Shown one piece after another: positions 6,942 through 14,326 of a DNA stretch of 16,511 nt. The notes under the pieces are model-generated. The model did not search any database, had not been told where the DNA came from, and was given only the letters and a program-made list of their open reading frames with translations. Position numbers and translations under genes: made by a program. The stretch is taken from positions 1 through 16,511 of the forward strand of contig JAITMN010000204.1 of the NCBI GenBank assembly GCA_031277355.1. Direction: 5' to 3'. Positions within the stretch are counted from its first letter, which is position 1; each line of letters opens with the position of its first letter. The DNA is from Nevskiaceae bacterium (lineage in GTDB: Bacteria > Pseudomonadota > Gammaproteobacteria > Steroidobacterales > Steroidobacteraceae).

Positions 6942-8106
6942 GATGCACCTGACGAGCCGCTTCGGCTCGTCTTGTTGTCGGCGCGACGCGAAACGGCAGG
7001 CAGGGGTCGAGCGCCGCCATCAGCAATTGAATTCTGGCAGCGGTGTTGGGCATGTGCGCGGGCAGTGACGCCAGCGTGCGCGCCGCGATGCCTTCGGGAT
7101 GGAAATTCCATTCCGTCGGGGCCAGAACCTGGCAGCTTTTCACCTGCGCCCGATCCGATGCCTGAATGTGCAGGCTGACCTGATGAATCAGCAGGCCCCT
7201 GGCCATTTCCACCCAGGCCAGACCCTTGGTGTGGCCGGTGGACAGCGCGCCCCATCGCAGCCAGTTGCCGCCATGCGGGCCGTCGGTTGGCAGGCACAGG
7301 CATATCAGCTCGGCGATGCGGCTGCCCAGCAGGGTCCAGGTGGAGCGGGGCGGTCTGGGCGATGCATCGTGCAACCGCGACCACACGCCGGTGTGGGCGC
7401 AGCGGCCTCGCCACTGCGGCGCGGCGATGAAATCATCCCCGTGCTGCTCCAGCATCTGCCCGAGTTCTCGCAGCGCATTCCAGTCGTCGGCAATCGACAG
7501 CGCCGGCACCGCATGAATGGGCAGCAACACGTCGGCGGATTGGGACTCGCGCAACAGCGCCGACAGCCACGTCGCCCCGCCACGGCTCCAGTCTTCGAGC
7601 CAGTAGCTGCCGTGCTGCTTCCATTGTTGCAGCCACGTGGCCGGCGCGATGCCCAGCCAATGCAGTTGCAGCCAGTCGTGGACGGCGCTCCATTCCACCG
7701 GCGTCTGCGCGGGCGTTTTCAGCAACGGACAGGCGTGCAGGCTCAGCGAGGTCTTGATGTTCTGCGTGTCGCCGCCCGACAGCAGCGCGGGCCAATCCAT
7801 GGCGATGCGACGGATGTGCTCGGCGGCGGTTTCGCGCCGCAGGTCTTCGGCAAAGATGTCGGTGCGGCCGTCGAGAAGACCGGGCGCGGCGGCGTCGATG
7901 GCAAGCCGGCTGCACAGCCGATGCGCGTGGCCGCACAGATTGAACAGGCTGGCGAGCATCGAGGGCAGCGCTGCGGCGCTCTGGCCGGCGGTGATGCAGG
8001 AAACCAGCGGCCGGCGCGTGCTGTGCAGGCTGTGCGGCGCGGGCTCACCCGGCCAGAGCAGCAGCACGCCGGTGAGTTCTTCGAGTGATCCTTCCTGCGT
8101 GTTCAT
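6934..8106 (-). CDS. hupK: HupK/HoxV, scaffold resembling the hydrogenase large subunit
   Basis: Accessory protein thought to carry the Fe(CN)2CO unit between HypCD and the large subunit; shown for HoxV in Cupriavidus. It has 390 residues. It is a degenerate paralogue of HupL: NLCGHAHRLC (56-65) corresponds to the N-terminal RICGVC region, CQVLAPTEWNF (325-335) resembles CVVPTTWN of HupL, and DPCLPF (367-372) resembles the HupL DPCLAC motif without its second cysteine. C58 and C369 are the likely counterparts of active-site cysteines. No cleavable tail after an H residue is expected. The middle is poorly conserved and tryptophan-rich. The start ATG 8106 overlaps the hupJ stop by 4 bp. Typical of clusters for aerobic or O2-tolerant hydrogenases. 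Confidence 0.9.
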   Translation of the reverse strand: MNTQEGSLEELTGVLLLWPGEPAPHSLHSTRRPLVSCITAGQSAAALPSMLASLFNLCGHAHRLCSRLAIDAAAPGLLDGRTDIFAEDLRRETAAEHIRRIAMDWPALLSGGDTQNIKTSLSLHACPLLKTPAQTPVEWSAVHDWLQLHWLGIAPATWLQQWKQHGSYWLEDWSRGGATWLSALLRESQSADVLLPIHAVPALSIADDWNALRELGQMLEQHGDDFIAAPQWRGRCAHTGVWSRLHDASPRPPRSTWTLLGSRIAELICLCLPTDGPHGGNWLRWGALSTGHTKGLAWVEMARGLLIHQVSLHIQASDRAQVKSCQVLAPTEWNFHPEGIAARTLASLPAHMPNTAARIQLLMAALDPCLPFRVAPTTRRAEAARQVHHA

Positions 8107-8591
8107 CGTGGCGAAGTTCCAAGGCCCAGAAAGAACGCGCGACGCGCCGGCATGGGCTCGGCGGCCGGACGCAATATCGCCAGCGTTTCATGCGCCGTGT
8201 CGCGGGCGCGTTGCTGCGTGTCGAAATCCTCCATCGGCGAGAACAGCGCGCAGGTTTCGTGATACCCCACGGCCTGATCGTATGCGCCGATGAAATCAAA
8301 ACACTCGCAACCGAACTCGTGCGGCTGACTGTGACCCACGCGATGTTCGTGCGTCTGCGCGATGACCGGCAGTCGCACCAGACTCATGAACCACGGCGTG
8401 ATCAGCACGCCTTCGGCCATGGGCGCAGGGGCCTCGATGTGCTGAAGCCGAAACCCTATCGCCTCGACCTTCAGCACCGGATTCAGCAGCGCGACGTTCT
8501 GCATCCGATCACGTTGCACCTGACGATAGAGCGCTTCCAGCGCGGTAACGCGAAGTTCAAGTGAAGCGGGCCAATCGTGTGCGGCGTGCAT
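8103..8591 (-). CDS. hupJ: HupJ/HoxT, HybE-type hydrogenase assembly chaperone
   Basis: 162-residue accessory protein of the HybE family, which helps coordinate assembly of the cofactor-bearing subunits before Tat export. Family landmarks seen: ALEALYRQVQRDRM (17-30), LNPVLKVEAIGF (36-47) and GVLITPWFMSLVRLP (61-75), followed by GHSQPHEFGCECFDFIGAY and a final region with conserved TAxETLAILR-like spacing. A terminal arginine-rich tail is variable. Its start codon at 8591 directly follows the hupI stop with no spacer, and the 3' end overlaps hupK by 4 bp. The hupI-hupJ pairing is also seen in other uptake hydrogenase clusters, where an HybE domain may be fused to a rubredoxin. Confidence 0.9.
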   Translation of the reverse strand: MHAAHDWPASLELRVTALEALYRQVQRDRMQNVALLNPVLKVEAIGFRLQHIEAPAPMAEGVLITPWFMSLVRLPVIAQTHEHRVGHSQPHEFGCECFDFIGAYDQAVGYHETCALFSPMEDFDTQQRARDTAHETLAILRPAAEPMPARRAFFLGLGTSPR

Positions 8592-8831
8592 TCAGTCCAC
8601 CACGAGCATGAATTGATCCGGCGGGCAGTCGCAGTTTGGGCAGCGCCAGTGTGCGGGCAGATCGGCGAACGGCGTGCCCGGCGCGATCTGCCACTGCGCA
8701 TCGCCCACGGCGGGGTCGTATACCCACCAGCAGATTTTGCACTCCAGCCGCGAGTCCGGGCGCAGCGCTTCGCGGTTGCCCAGATAGGAACCTTCAAAGC
8801 CTTCGAAGTGATCGTGTTCGTGCGCGCTCAT
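8592..8831 (-). CDS. hupI: HupI/HoxR, rubredoxin-type maturation factor
   Basis: 79-residue rubredoxin-like protein with one mononuclear iron site formed by C31 and C34 (CKIC) and C64 and C67 (CPNC); an additional C69 follows. The segment between them keeps the rubredoxin landmarks YDPAVGD and PGTPFADLPAHWRCP. An N-terminal extension of about 30 residues, rich in His and acidic residues, precedes the domain. In Cupriavidus HoxR is needed to keep the small-subunit clusters intact when the membrane-bound enzyme is made in air. That agrees with the O2-tolerant type of HupS here. Start ATG 8831 is 12 bp after the hupH stop and has only a weak GAG ribosome-binding site. Confidence 0.94.
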   Translation of the reverse strand: MSAHEHDHFEGFEGSYLGNREALRPDSRLECKICWWVYDPAVGDAQWQIAPGTPFADLPAHWRCPNCDCPPDQFMLVVD

Positions 8832-8843
8832 GGGTGGCTCATT

Positions 8844-9707
8844 TCACGCCGAAGCCAGATAGCCGGCGATGTCGAGCAGCCGCCGGTGCGAGTCGCGCAG
8901 GTCTTCGGCAGCGGCCATCGCGACTTCGGGCATGTCGATGATTTCGACGGTGTTGAGGATCACTTTATCCATGGAGTTGTAGTACACGACACGCCAGCAA
9001 TGCGGCAGACAGGTGTTCGTGATGCGGCAATTGCCATAGCCGCGCGACAGCAGCAGCACGCGGCCCGTGCCCAGCTCGTGATCGAGGAAGGCGATGTCTT
9101 CGGGGCTGACGGGCAACAGCGTCAGGTTCACCACATGAGCCTCTTGTCCCGGCTGCCAGCGCAGTGCACGATCTTCGATCTCATCGGCCAGCATCGGCGC
9201 AAGCTGCACATGCGGCGGCATCGGGCCGTCCCAGCGTTGCCGCTCGCGCACGTCGGCTTGCGCGGTCTGGCGCAGCAGCGCCGGCACGGGGCCGATCTCG
9301 ATGGCGTCGTCTACCAGCGTGATGCCATCCCAGGTGGTCAGACGCCAGATGCCGGCGAATACCGATTCCTGAATCCGCGTTTCCAGTTGCCGCAGCAGGT
9401 CGTGTTGCACGATGGCGCTGGCTTCGCCTTCTCCCAGCACCTGATTGATGAGCCGGCGATCTTCGGTGGACAGCCCCAGCAGATCGACCTGACCACCCGG
9501 CCCGCCGTTGGCTGCGCGATCCAGAAGGCTCAACACCGCCTGCAAGGTTTCGCGCGCTGCGATGCAGGTTGCCACCTCCTGCGGTTCGGGCAGCATCGGG
9601 GCCTGATAGGTGTTCATGTCCTTGGGCAGCGGCAGGTAGTCGAGTTGTTCGTCCTCAGGTTGCGAACCTGCGCCCAGCGTGACGACGGGAATGGGAAAGG
9701 GTTTCAC
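8844..9707 (-). CDS. hupH: HupH/HoxQ, hydrogenase small-subunit assembly protein
   Basis: 287-residue cytoplasmic protein of the HupH/HyaF family, proposed to work with HupG in maturation of the small subunit before export. Its most diagnostic part is the C-terminal domain: SRGYGNCRITNT (221-232), PHCWRVVYYNSMD (235-247) and LNTVEIIDMPEVA (251-263). The N-terminal part is helical, with two segments around 45-65 and 95-120. The start is GTG at 9707, overlapping the hupG stop by 4 bp (GTGA), so translation is probably coupled. Cysteines at 48, 227, 233 and 237 are present; a metal role is not established. Length and domain content are as usual for the family. Confidence 0.93.
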   Translation of the reverse strand: MKPFPIPVVTLGAGSQPEDEQLDYLPLPKDMNTYQAPMLPEPQEVATCIAARETLQAVLSLLDRAANGGPGGQVDLLGLSTEDRRLINQVLGEGEASAIVQHDLLRQLETRIQESVFAGIWRLTTWDGITLVDDAIEIGPVPALLRQTAQADVRERQRWDGPMPPHVQLAPMLADEIEDRALRWQPGQEAHVVNLTLLPVSPEDIAFLDHELGTGRVLLLSRGYGNCRITNTCLPHCWRVVYYNSMDKVILNTVEIIDMPEVAMAAAEDLRDSHRRLLDIAGYLASA

Positions 9708-10096
9708 GCTGCGCTCCTCGTCAGGGCCGCGTCCACGTCGCGAAGGTAAACGTCCCAGTCTTTCATGCCGCCGATGGAGGTGATGTGCTGTCCGTCGCGG
9801 AAGAACAGCAGCGTGGGCCAGCGCGTCGAGCCGTAGCGGCGTGCAATCGCCTCTTCGTTTGCGCGCGGCACCACGGCCACGCGAAAGCGGCCGGGAAAAG
9901 CCTTCATCAGTTCCGGCAGTATCGCGGCCACGTCCAGCCCTTCGGGGAAACGCAGCGGATCGCCGGCCAGCAGCACCACGCGATCACCGCTTTGCGCGGT
10001 CCAGCCGGCGATGCTGAATTCGTCGATCCAGATCGCGCCGAATTGATCGGCCAGACGTTGAACCAGCGCAGCGTGCGGGGCAATTGAAGTGTTCAT
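9704..10096 (-). CDS. hupG: HupG/HoxO, thioredoxin-fold small-subunit chaperone
   Basis: 130-residue HyaE/HupG-family protein with a thioredoxin-like fold but without the CxxC active site; it contains no cysteine at all. In Cupriavidus HoxO protects the Tat signal-bearing HoxK precursor together with HoxQ. The fold is indicated by a central strand VVLLAGDP, strand FRVAVVPR, the RWPTLLFFRDG segment with the conserved proline, and a final amphipathic helix. I place the start at ATG 10096, which overlaps the hupF stop by 4 bp; a TTG two codons upstream is possible but less likely. The 3' end overlaps hupH by 4 bp, which puts the two chaperones for one client in one coupled unit. Confidence 0.92.
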   Translation of the reverse strand: MNTSIAPHAALVQRLADQFGAIWIDEFSIAGWTAQSGDRVVLLAGDPLRFPEGLDVAAILPELMKAFPGRFRVAVVPRANEEAIARRYGSTRWPTLLFFRDGQHITSIGGMKDWDVYLRDVDAALTRSAA

Positions 10097-10398
10097 GGGC
10101 AAGTCAGTGCGCGCATTTGCGCGGCAGTCATTTGAGAGGGGAGCGCGAATCCGACATCGGCTGCAAGCGGCGGTGCGGCATGCATTGCGTTCAGCGCCAG
10201 ATCGAGCGCGGCGTTGATTTCGGCTGCGCGCGTTGCGGTGATGCGTTCACGCGCGTCGTTGAGGAATACGAGAAGCCATTCGCCCGGCGTCACCGCGCCG
10301 ATCAACGTGGTGCCGATGCGCTGATGCTGTCCGCGTCCTTCGCATAGCGCATGGCCTTCGCTGATGGCGATGACCTGCATGGGAATGCCAACGCACAT
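10093..10398 (-). CDS. hupF: HupF/HoxL, HypC paralogue specific for the uptake hydrogenase
   Basis: 101-residue member of the HypC family. It keeps the MCVGIPMQV start with essential C2 and the second landmark PGEWLLVFLNDARERI (38-53). Compared with HypC in this window it has about 14 more residues at the C terminus, ending in TAAQMRALTCP. HoxL in Cupriavidus works with HoxV to deliver the Fe(CN)2CO unit to the large subunit, and in Rhizobium HupF is needed for HupL maturation at higher O2. The start at 10398 follows the hupD stop by 5 bp, and the gene overlaps hupG by 4 bp. Confidence 0.95.
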   Translation of the reverse strand: MCVGIPMQVIAISEGHALCEGRGQHQRIGTTLIGAVTPGEWLLVFLNDARERITATRAAEINAALDLALNAMHAAPPLAADVGFALPSQMTAAQMRALTCP

Positions 10399-10403
10399 GG
10401 CCT

Positions 10404-11021
10404 TCAGCTTCCCGCGAGAAGAAAGCGCGCGTCGCCGATGCGGCAGGCGTCCTGCTCTGCCGGACGCTGCGCTTCGTAGGCGGCCAGCGCCAGTTCATCC
10501 AGCGTGACCGCATCGCCTCGCCTCAGCGTGGCTTCACGTTCGCGCGGCTGCGCGCCCCATTGCGTCAGGGCTTGCACCGCGAGCGTCAGCGCCGTTTGCA
10601 TCGCGGCCTTGACCACCGGGCGCAGACTGCCGCCATAGTCATCCAGTTCTTCGGGCTGGCAGCCGATCAGCAGCACATGCTTTGGAAATTTGCCGGTGAA
10701 TTGCGCCAGCGACAGCACTTCCTGAAAGCCGGTCTGATGCAGGCTCATTTTTTTCGCGCCCAGAAAGCGCGGCACCTCATCGTCGCGGATTACTCGCAGC
10801 GCGCCCGGCGGCAGACCGTAGTCGATGGCGTCGAAGATCAGCAGCGCGTCGGCCTGCTGCACATGTTGAAGCAGGTATAGTCCCTGCGTGCCGCCATCGA
10901 CGAGGCGAACGTGATCGGCGAATTCGTAGCGCTGTTGCAACGCCTCGATGCAGCGCACGCCAAAGCCCTCATCCGCCCAGAGCAGATTGCCGATGCCCAG
11001 CACGACGATGGAATCGTTCAC
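10404..11021 (-). CDS. hupD: HupD/HoxM, large-subunit C-terminal endopeptidase
   Basis: Nickel-dependent maturation protease that cuts the HupL precursor after its C-terminal histidine once the active site is loaded. It has 205 residues. Ligands that recognise nickel in the substrate fit HybD with an offset of two: E18 in WADEGFG, D64 in DAIDYG and H95 in MSLHQTG. GIGNLLWADEGFGV (9-22) is the family signature. The tail after about residue 160 is longer than in HybD but similar in size to HoxM. The start is GTG 11021, which overlaps the hupC stop by 4 bp (GTGA); the frame is open further upstream only because it crosses hupC in another frame. The expected target site is present in HupL. Confidence 0.95.
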   Translation of the reverse strand: MNDSIVVLGIGNLLWADEGFGVRCIEALQQRYEFADHVRLVDGGTQGLYLLQHVQQADALLIFDAIDYGLPPGALRVIRDDEVPRFLGAKKMSLHQTGFQEVLSLAQFTGKFPKHVLLIGCQPEELDDYGGSLRPVVKAAMQTALTLAVQALTQWGAQPREREATLRRGDAVTLDELALAAYEAQRPAEQDACRIGDARFLLAGS

Positions 11022-11779
11022 TTGAATGTCCGGTGACCCGAGATCATCGTCGAGACCATGCTCTGACGGCCCATGATGTCTTCGCGGATCGCTGCGTACA
11101 CGTGCACGGTGATGAAGATCACCATCGCCCACATGCCCAGGCGATGCCAGGTGTGCAGGTCCTGGCTGGTGCCGAACAGCACGATGACCCAGCCGAACAT
11201 CCGCTCCTGCCACGAACCCATCTGCGCGCCTTCGCCATACAGCGCAAGGCCGGTGATGATCATGTAGGTTGCGGTGAGCAGAAAGCCGCTGAACATCACC
11301 AGACGCGCCAGCGGGTTGTGCCCCACGTACTGATTGGGTTTGGGGATCAGGAACATGTACCAGCGCACCATGTTCAACGCTTCGCGCCAATAGGCTTTCT
11401 GGAATATCGGGACCGAGAACAGCTCGCGCGCATGATGATTGCCGACGAGGGCCCAATAGGCTCTGCCCAGCAGACCCACGGCCAGGATGTAGCCGGAGGC
11501 GAAATGCGCAAAGCGGATGTAGCCCATCAGGTAGTTCGCGCTGGCTTCGCCGGGCATCGTCGGCGGTGGCTTGCCGATGAAATAGCCGGTGATGCACAGC
11601 GTGAGGATCGCGGCCACGTTGATCCAGTGCCAGATGCGCACCGGCACTTCGTAGACGTAGATGGCCTTGATGTTCTGCGCGCGCCGGACGCCGCTGGCGT
11701 CGACGCCGGTGATGCTGGCGAGGCGTCGCTGCGCCAGTTCCTGCGCGGTCAGTGTCTGGGTGGTGGAGGCAGCACTCAT
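11018..11779 (-). CDS. hupC: HupC/HoxZ, membrane cytochrome b of the uptake hydrogenase
   Basis: Integral-membrane di-heme cytochrome b that anchors the HupSL dimer and passes electrons from H2 to quinone. It has 253 residues with about four membrane segments, around 49-68, 90-110, 158-181 and 210-232. Candidate heme ligands: H51 in RIWHW, H92 in RFAHFASGY, H209 and H212 in DLHTWHRLG, and H226 in ITVHVY. The first 35 residues form a soluble extension. The start ATG 11779 has a strong AAGGAG at 11793-11788, eight bases away. It follows hupE after 28 bp and overlaps hupD by 4 bp. The membrane b subunit places the enzyme in the periplasm-facing, quinone-coupled class. Confidence 0.96.
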   Translation of the reverse strand: MSAASTTQTLTAQELAQRRLASITGVDASGVRRAQNIKAIYVYEVPVRIWHWINVAAILTLCITGYFIGKPPPTMPGEASANYLMGYIRFAHFASGYILAVGLLGRAYWALVGNHHARELFSVPIFQKAYWREALNMVRWYMFLIPKPNQYVGHNPLARLVMFSGFLLTATYMIITGLALYGEGAQMGSWQERMFGWVIVLFGTSQDLHTWHRLGMWAMVIFITVHVYAAIREDIMGRQSMVSTMISGHRTFK

Positions 11780-11807
11780 CTTGATTTCTCCTTGGGCGGC
11801 CAGCGCG

Positions 11808-12413
11808 CTAGATCGCCAACTGGCCGAACAGGTAGATGCCCACGACGCCCAGCGCCGCACCGGCGCTGCCCAGCGCAAGTTGAGCGCGCTGCGCGAGCCC
11901 GTGCCGGATCGACAGACCCAGGCCAACGCCCGCCATGTGCAGCACCGCAGTGGTGAGCAGAAAGCCGATGGCGTAGGTGGCAAAGCCCGTTGCCGGCGCC
12001 TGCGCGCCATGCGCCAGGCCATGCAGTGCGGCAGCAGTGCCGATGATGGCCAGACCGGCGATGGGTAGCGAAGGCCGCCTCGCCAGTATCAGCATGGCGC
12101 CGAACAGCAGCACCGACAGCGACACCATGTGCTCCAGATATGGCAATGCCACGCCGGTTGCGCCCCATGCCGCGCCGAGCGTCAACGCCAGCATGAAGCA
12201 GGCCGGTCCCTGCCAGGCTTTGTGCACCGGCAGAGCGGTGACCGACCAGATGCCCACGGCGATCATCGCCAGCAGATGATCGAGTCCGAAGGGATGCGCC
12301 AGACCCTCCATCAGGCCGCTGGCGTCATGGCCGGGGTGAGCTTGCGCGGCGGTGGCGGCAAGGCCGCTCAGCAGCGCCACGACGGTGATGCGGCGCAGGT
12401 GTTGTGATTTCAT
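11808..12413 (-). CDS. hupE: HupE/UreJ-family probable nickel permease
   Basis: 201-residue membrane protein with an N-terminal signal sequence, probably cut after AQA (residue 25), giving a mature start HPGHD. About six hydrophobic helices follow. HupE imports Ni2+ for hydrogenase. Motif 1 reads HPFGLDH (40-46), i.e. H-X4-D-H, one residue shorter than the HX5DH usually quoted. Motif 2 reads LHGLAHGAQ (130-138), where the usual form is FHGxxHGxE, so the terminal Glu is Gln. Start ATG 12413 has a good GAGGAA ribosome site about 8 bases upstream; a longer upstream frame overlaps hupL and would spoil the signal peptide. It lies 34 bp after hupL and 28 bp before hupC, whereas in Rhizobium hupE follows hupD. 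Nickel as substrate is inferred from family and place. Confidence 0.88.
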   Translation of the reverse strand: MKSQHLRRITVVALLSGLAATAAQAHPGHDASGLMEGLAHPFGLDHLLAMIAVGIWSVTALPVHKAWQGPACFMLALTLGAAWGATGVALPYLEHMVSLSVLLFGAMLILARRPSLPIAGLAIIGTAAALHGLAHGAQAPATGFATYAIGFLLTTAVLHMAGVGLGLSIRHGLAQRAQLALGSAGAALGVVGIYLFGQLAI

Positions 12414-12447
12414 CGAAACTTTCCTCTTTGAAGTCTTGTGTTGAGGT

Positions 12448-14307
12448 TCAGCGTACCGTAACGCGCGCCATTTCCTGACCATCGGCGCTGATCACATGAG
12501 TGGAGCACGCGAGGCAAGGATCGAAGCTGTGTATCGTGCGCAGGATTTCCACCGGCTCTTCGGGATTGACCATCGGCGTATTCATCAGCGAAGCCTCGAA
12601 CGCGCCGATCTGACCCTTGGGATCGCGCGGCGAACCGTTCCAGGTGGTGGGCACCACGCACTGATAGTTTTCGATGCGTCCGTCCTTGATCTTGATCCAG
12701 TGGCCCAGCATGCCGCGCGGCGCGGCCACGGTGCCCACGCCTTTGGCTTCCTTCGGCCACGTTGCCGGGTCCCATTTGTCGACGTTGGCGGTGGTGGTGT
12801 CGCCGTTTCTGATGTTGTCGACCAGTTGCCGGAAGTCCTCCATCATCATCTCGGCGGCGTACTGGCTTTCCAGCGCGCGGCCCAGCGTGCGGCCGATCGT
12901 GGTGGGCAGCAATTGCTTGGCGGTGTAATTGGTTTCGGGCAGGCCCAACGCCTTCGGGATGACGCTGTTGATCGCTGCGGCCGAAGCATCCACCTGTTCC
13001 TTCACGCGCTGACACCGCTGGTTTCCTTTCAGGGCATGGGCGTAGGACAGAATGTAACGCGACAGCGGACCGACCTCCACCGCGTTGCCGCGCCAGCGCG
13101 GGGATTTGATCCACGAATACTTGGCCGATTCGTCCAGTTGTTCGATCTGCGTGCGCGTGCCTTTGAAGTTCGGCCCTTCGGGCGCGTAGTGGGCTTCGGT
13201 GACGCCATCCCAGGGATGCAGCCCCCTGGATTCGTCGGCGTACTTGTACCAGGAGTGCGTGACGAACTCCTGCACCTGTTCCGGATCGCGCGGGTCGAGC
13301 GGGTGAATCTCATCCCAGTTGCCATTGAGGATCACGCCGCCCGGCAGTTGCTGCGTGCTTGCGTCGTAGGGCACTTTTTCGTAGGTGCCGTAGTCGGCCA
13401 CGCTGGTGGCCGACAGACCGCCGCCATACAGCCAGCCGGCGTTCTTGTAGAGCGTGCCGATGGCCAGCACGTCGGGAACGTAGACGTTGTTGTTGAACTC
13501 GATCATTTCCTTGATGCGAGCTTCCACGAAATTCAGACGCTCCATGTTGATCGGCGCGCCGGCCGCGCCGTCGCCGTCGAGATTGATTGCGCAGGGCACG
13601 CCGCCGACCATGTAGTTGGGATGCGGATTCTTGCCGCCGAAGATCGTGTGGACCTTCACCCATTCCTTTTGCAGGTCGAGCGCTTCAAGGTAGTGTGTGA
13701 CCGCCATCAGGTTGGCTTCCGGCGGCAGCACATAAGCCTTGGAGCCCCAGTATCCCTTCGAGAACGGGCCGAGCTGGCCGCTGTCGACGAATTGCTTGAG
13801 CCGGTTCTGCACGTCGCGGAAGTAACCGGGCGAGGACAGCGGATGCGAGGGCGACACCATCTGCTGTAGTTCGCTGGTGGCTTTGGGATCGGCGTTCAGC
13901 GCCGACACCACATCCACCCAGTCGAGCGCATGCAGGTGATAGAAGTGCACGGCGTGATCGTGTACCTGCAAGGTCTTGGCCATCATCTCGCGGATCAGAT
14001 GCGCGTTGAGCGGTACGCGGATGCCGAGCGCGTCTTCCACTGCGCGCACGCTGGTGAGTGCGTGACAACCGGTGCACACGCCGCAGATGCGCTCCACAAA
14101 GGCCCAGGCGTCGCGCGGATCGCGGCCCTTGAGGATCACTTCCAGGCCGCGCCACATCGTGCCCGTGGACACGGCGTTGCGGATCACGTTGTTGGCGTCG
14201 AGGTTCACCTCGCAGCGCATGTGACCTTCGATGCGGGTGACCGGATCGACGACGATGCGGCGGCCGGAGTTGTCGAGTCTGAAACCCTGGGTTTCGTAAG
14301 CAGCCAT
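12448..14307 (-). CDS. hupL: HupL/HoxG, [NiFe] hydrogenase large subunit
   Basis: Catalytic subunit carrying the Ni-Fe(CN)2CO site, periplasm-facing after Tat export together with HupS. The precursor is 619 residues. Seen: E28 in RIEGHM, a proton-transfer residue in the family; N-terminal ligands C75 and C78 in RICGVC, with H82; C-terminal ligands C598 and C601 in DPCLAC, then STH with H604. The 15 residues after H604 are the tail removed by HupD. The start ATG 14307 follows hupS after 19 bp with an AAGGA ribosome site; length and motif positions agree to within one residue with the Cupriavidus MBH HoxG. No signal peptide is present, as expected for piggyback export. Confidence 0.98.
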   Translation of the reverse strand: MAAYETQGFRLDNSGRRIVVDPVTRIEGHMRCEVNLDANNVIRNAVSTGTMWRGLEVILKGRDPRDAWAFVERICGVCTGCHALTSVRAVEDALGIRVPLNAHLIREMMAKTLQVHDHAVHFYHLHALDWVDVVSALNADPKATSELQQMVSPSHPLSSPGYFRDVQNRLKQFVDSGQLGPFSKGYWGSKAYVLPPEANLMAVTHYLEALDLQKEWVKVHTIFGGKNPHPNYMVGGVPCAINLDGDGAAGAPINMERLNFVEARIKEMIEFNNNVYVPDVLAIGTLYKNAGWLYGGGLSATSVADYGTYEKVPYDASTQQLPGGVILNGNWDEIHPLDPRDPEQVQEFVTHSWYKYADESRGLHPWDGVTEAHYAPEGPNFKGTRTQIEQLDESAKYSWIKSPRWRGNAVEVGPLSRYILSYAHALKGNQRCQRVKEQVDASAAAINSVIPKALGLPETNYTAKQLLPTTIGRTLGRALESQYAAEMMMEDFRQLVDNIRNGDTTTANVDKWDPATWPKEAKGVGTVAAPRGMLGHWIKIKDGRIENYQCVVPTTWNGSPRDPKGQIGAFEASLMNTPMVNPEEPVEILRTIHSFDPCLACSTHVISADGQEMARVTVR

Positions 14308-14326
14308 GATGTTGTCCTTTGTCGCG

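Noticed and set aside
10404..11597. A 397-residue form of HupD
   Set aside because: The extra N-terminal part lies inside hupC in another frame; the GTG at 11021 overlaps the hupC stop and begins the conserved GIGNLLWADEG region within ten residues.
11018..12022. A longer HupC starting inside hupE
   Set aside because: The extension is hupE out of frame; the ATG at 11779 has an optimal AAGGAG.
12496..13869. Plus-strand open frame (457 codons) opposite hupL
   Set aside because: Shadow of the large subunit; low-complexity composition and no plausible ribosome site or family.
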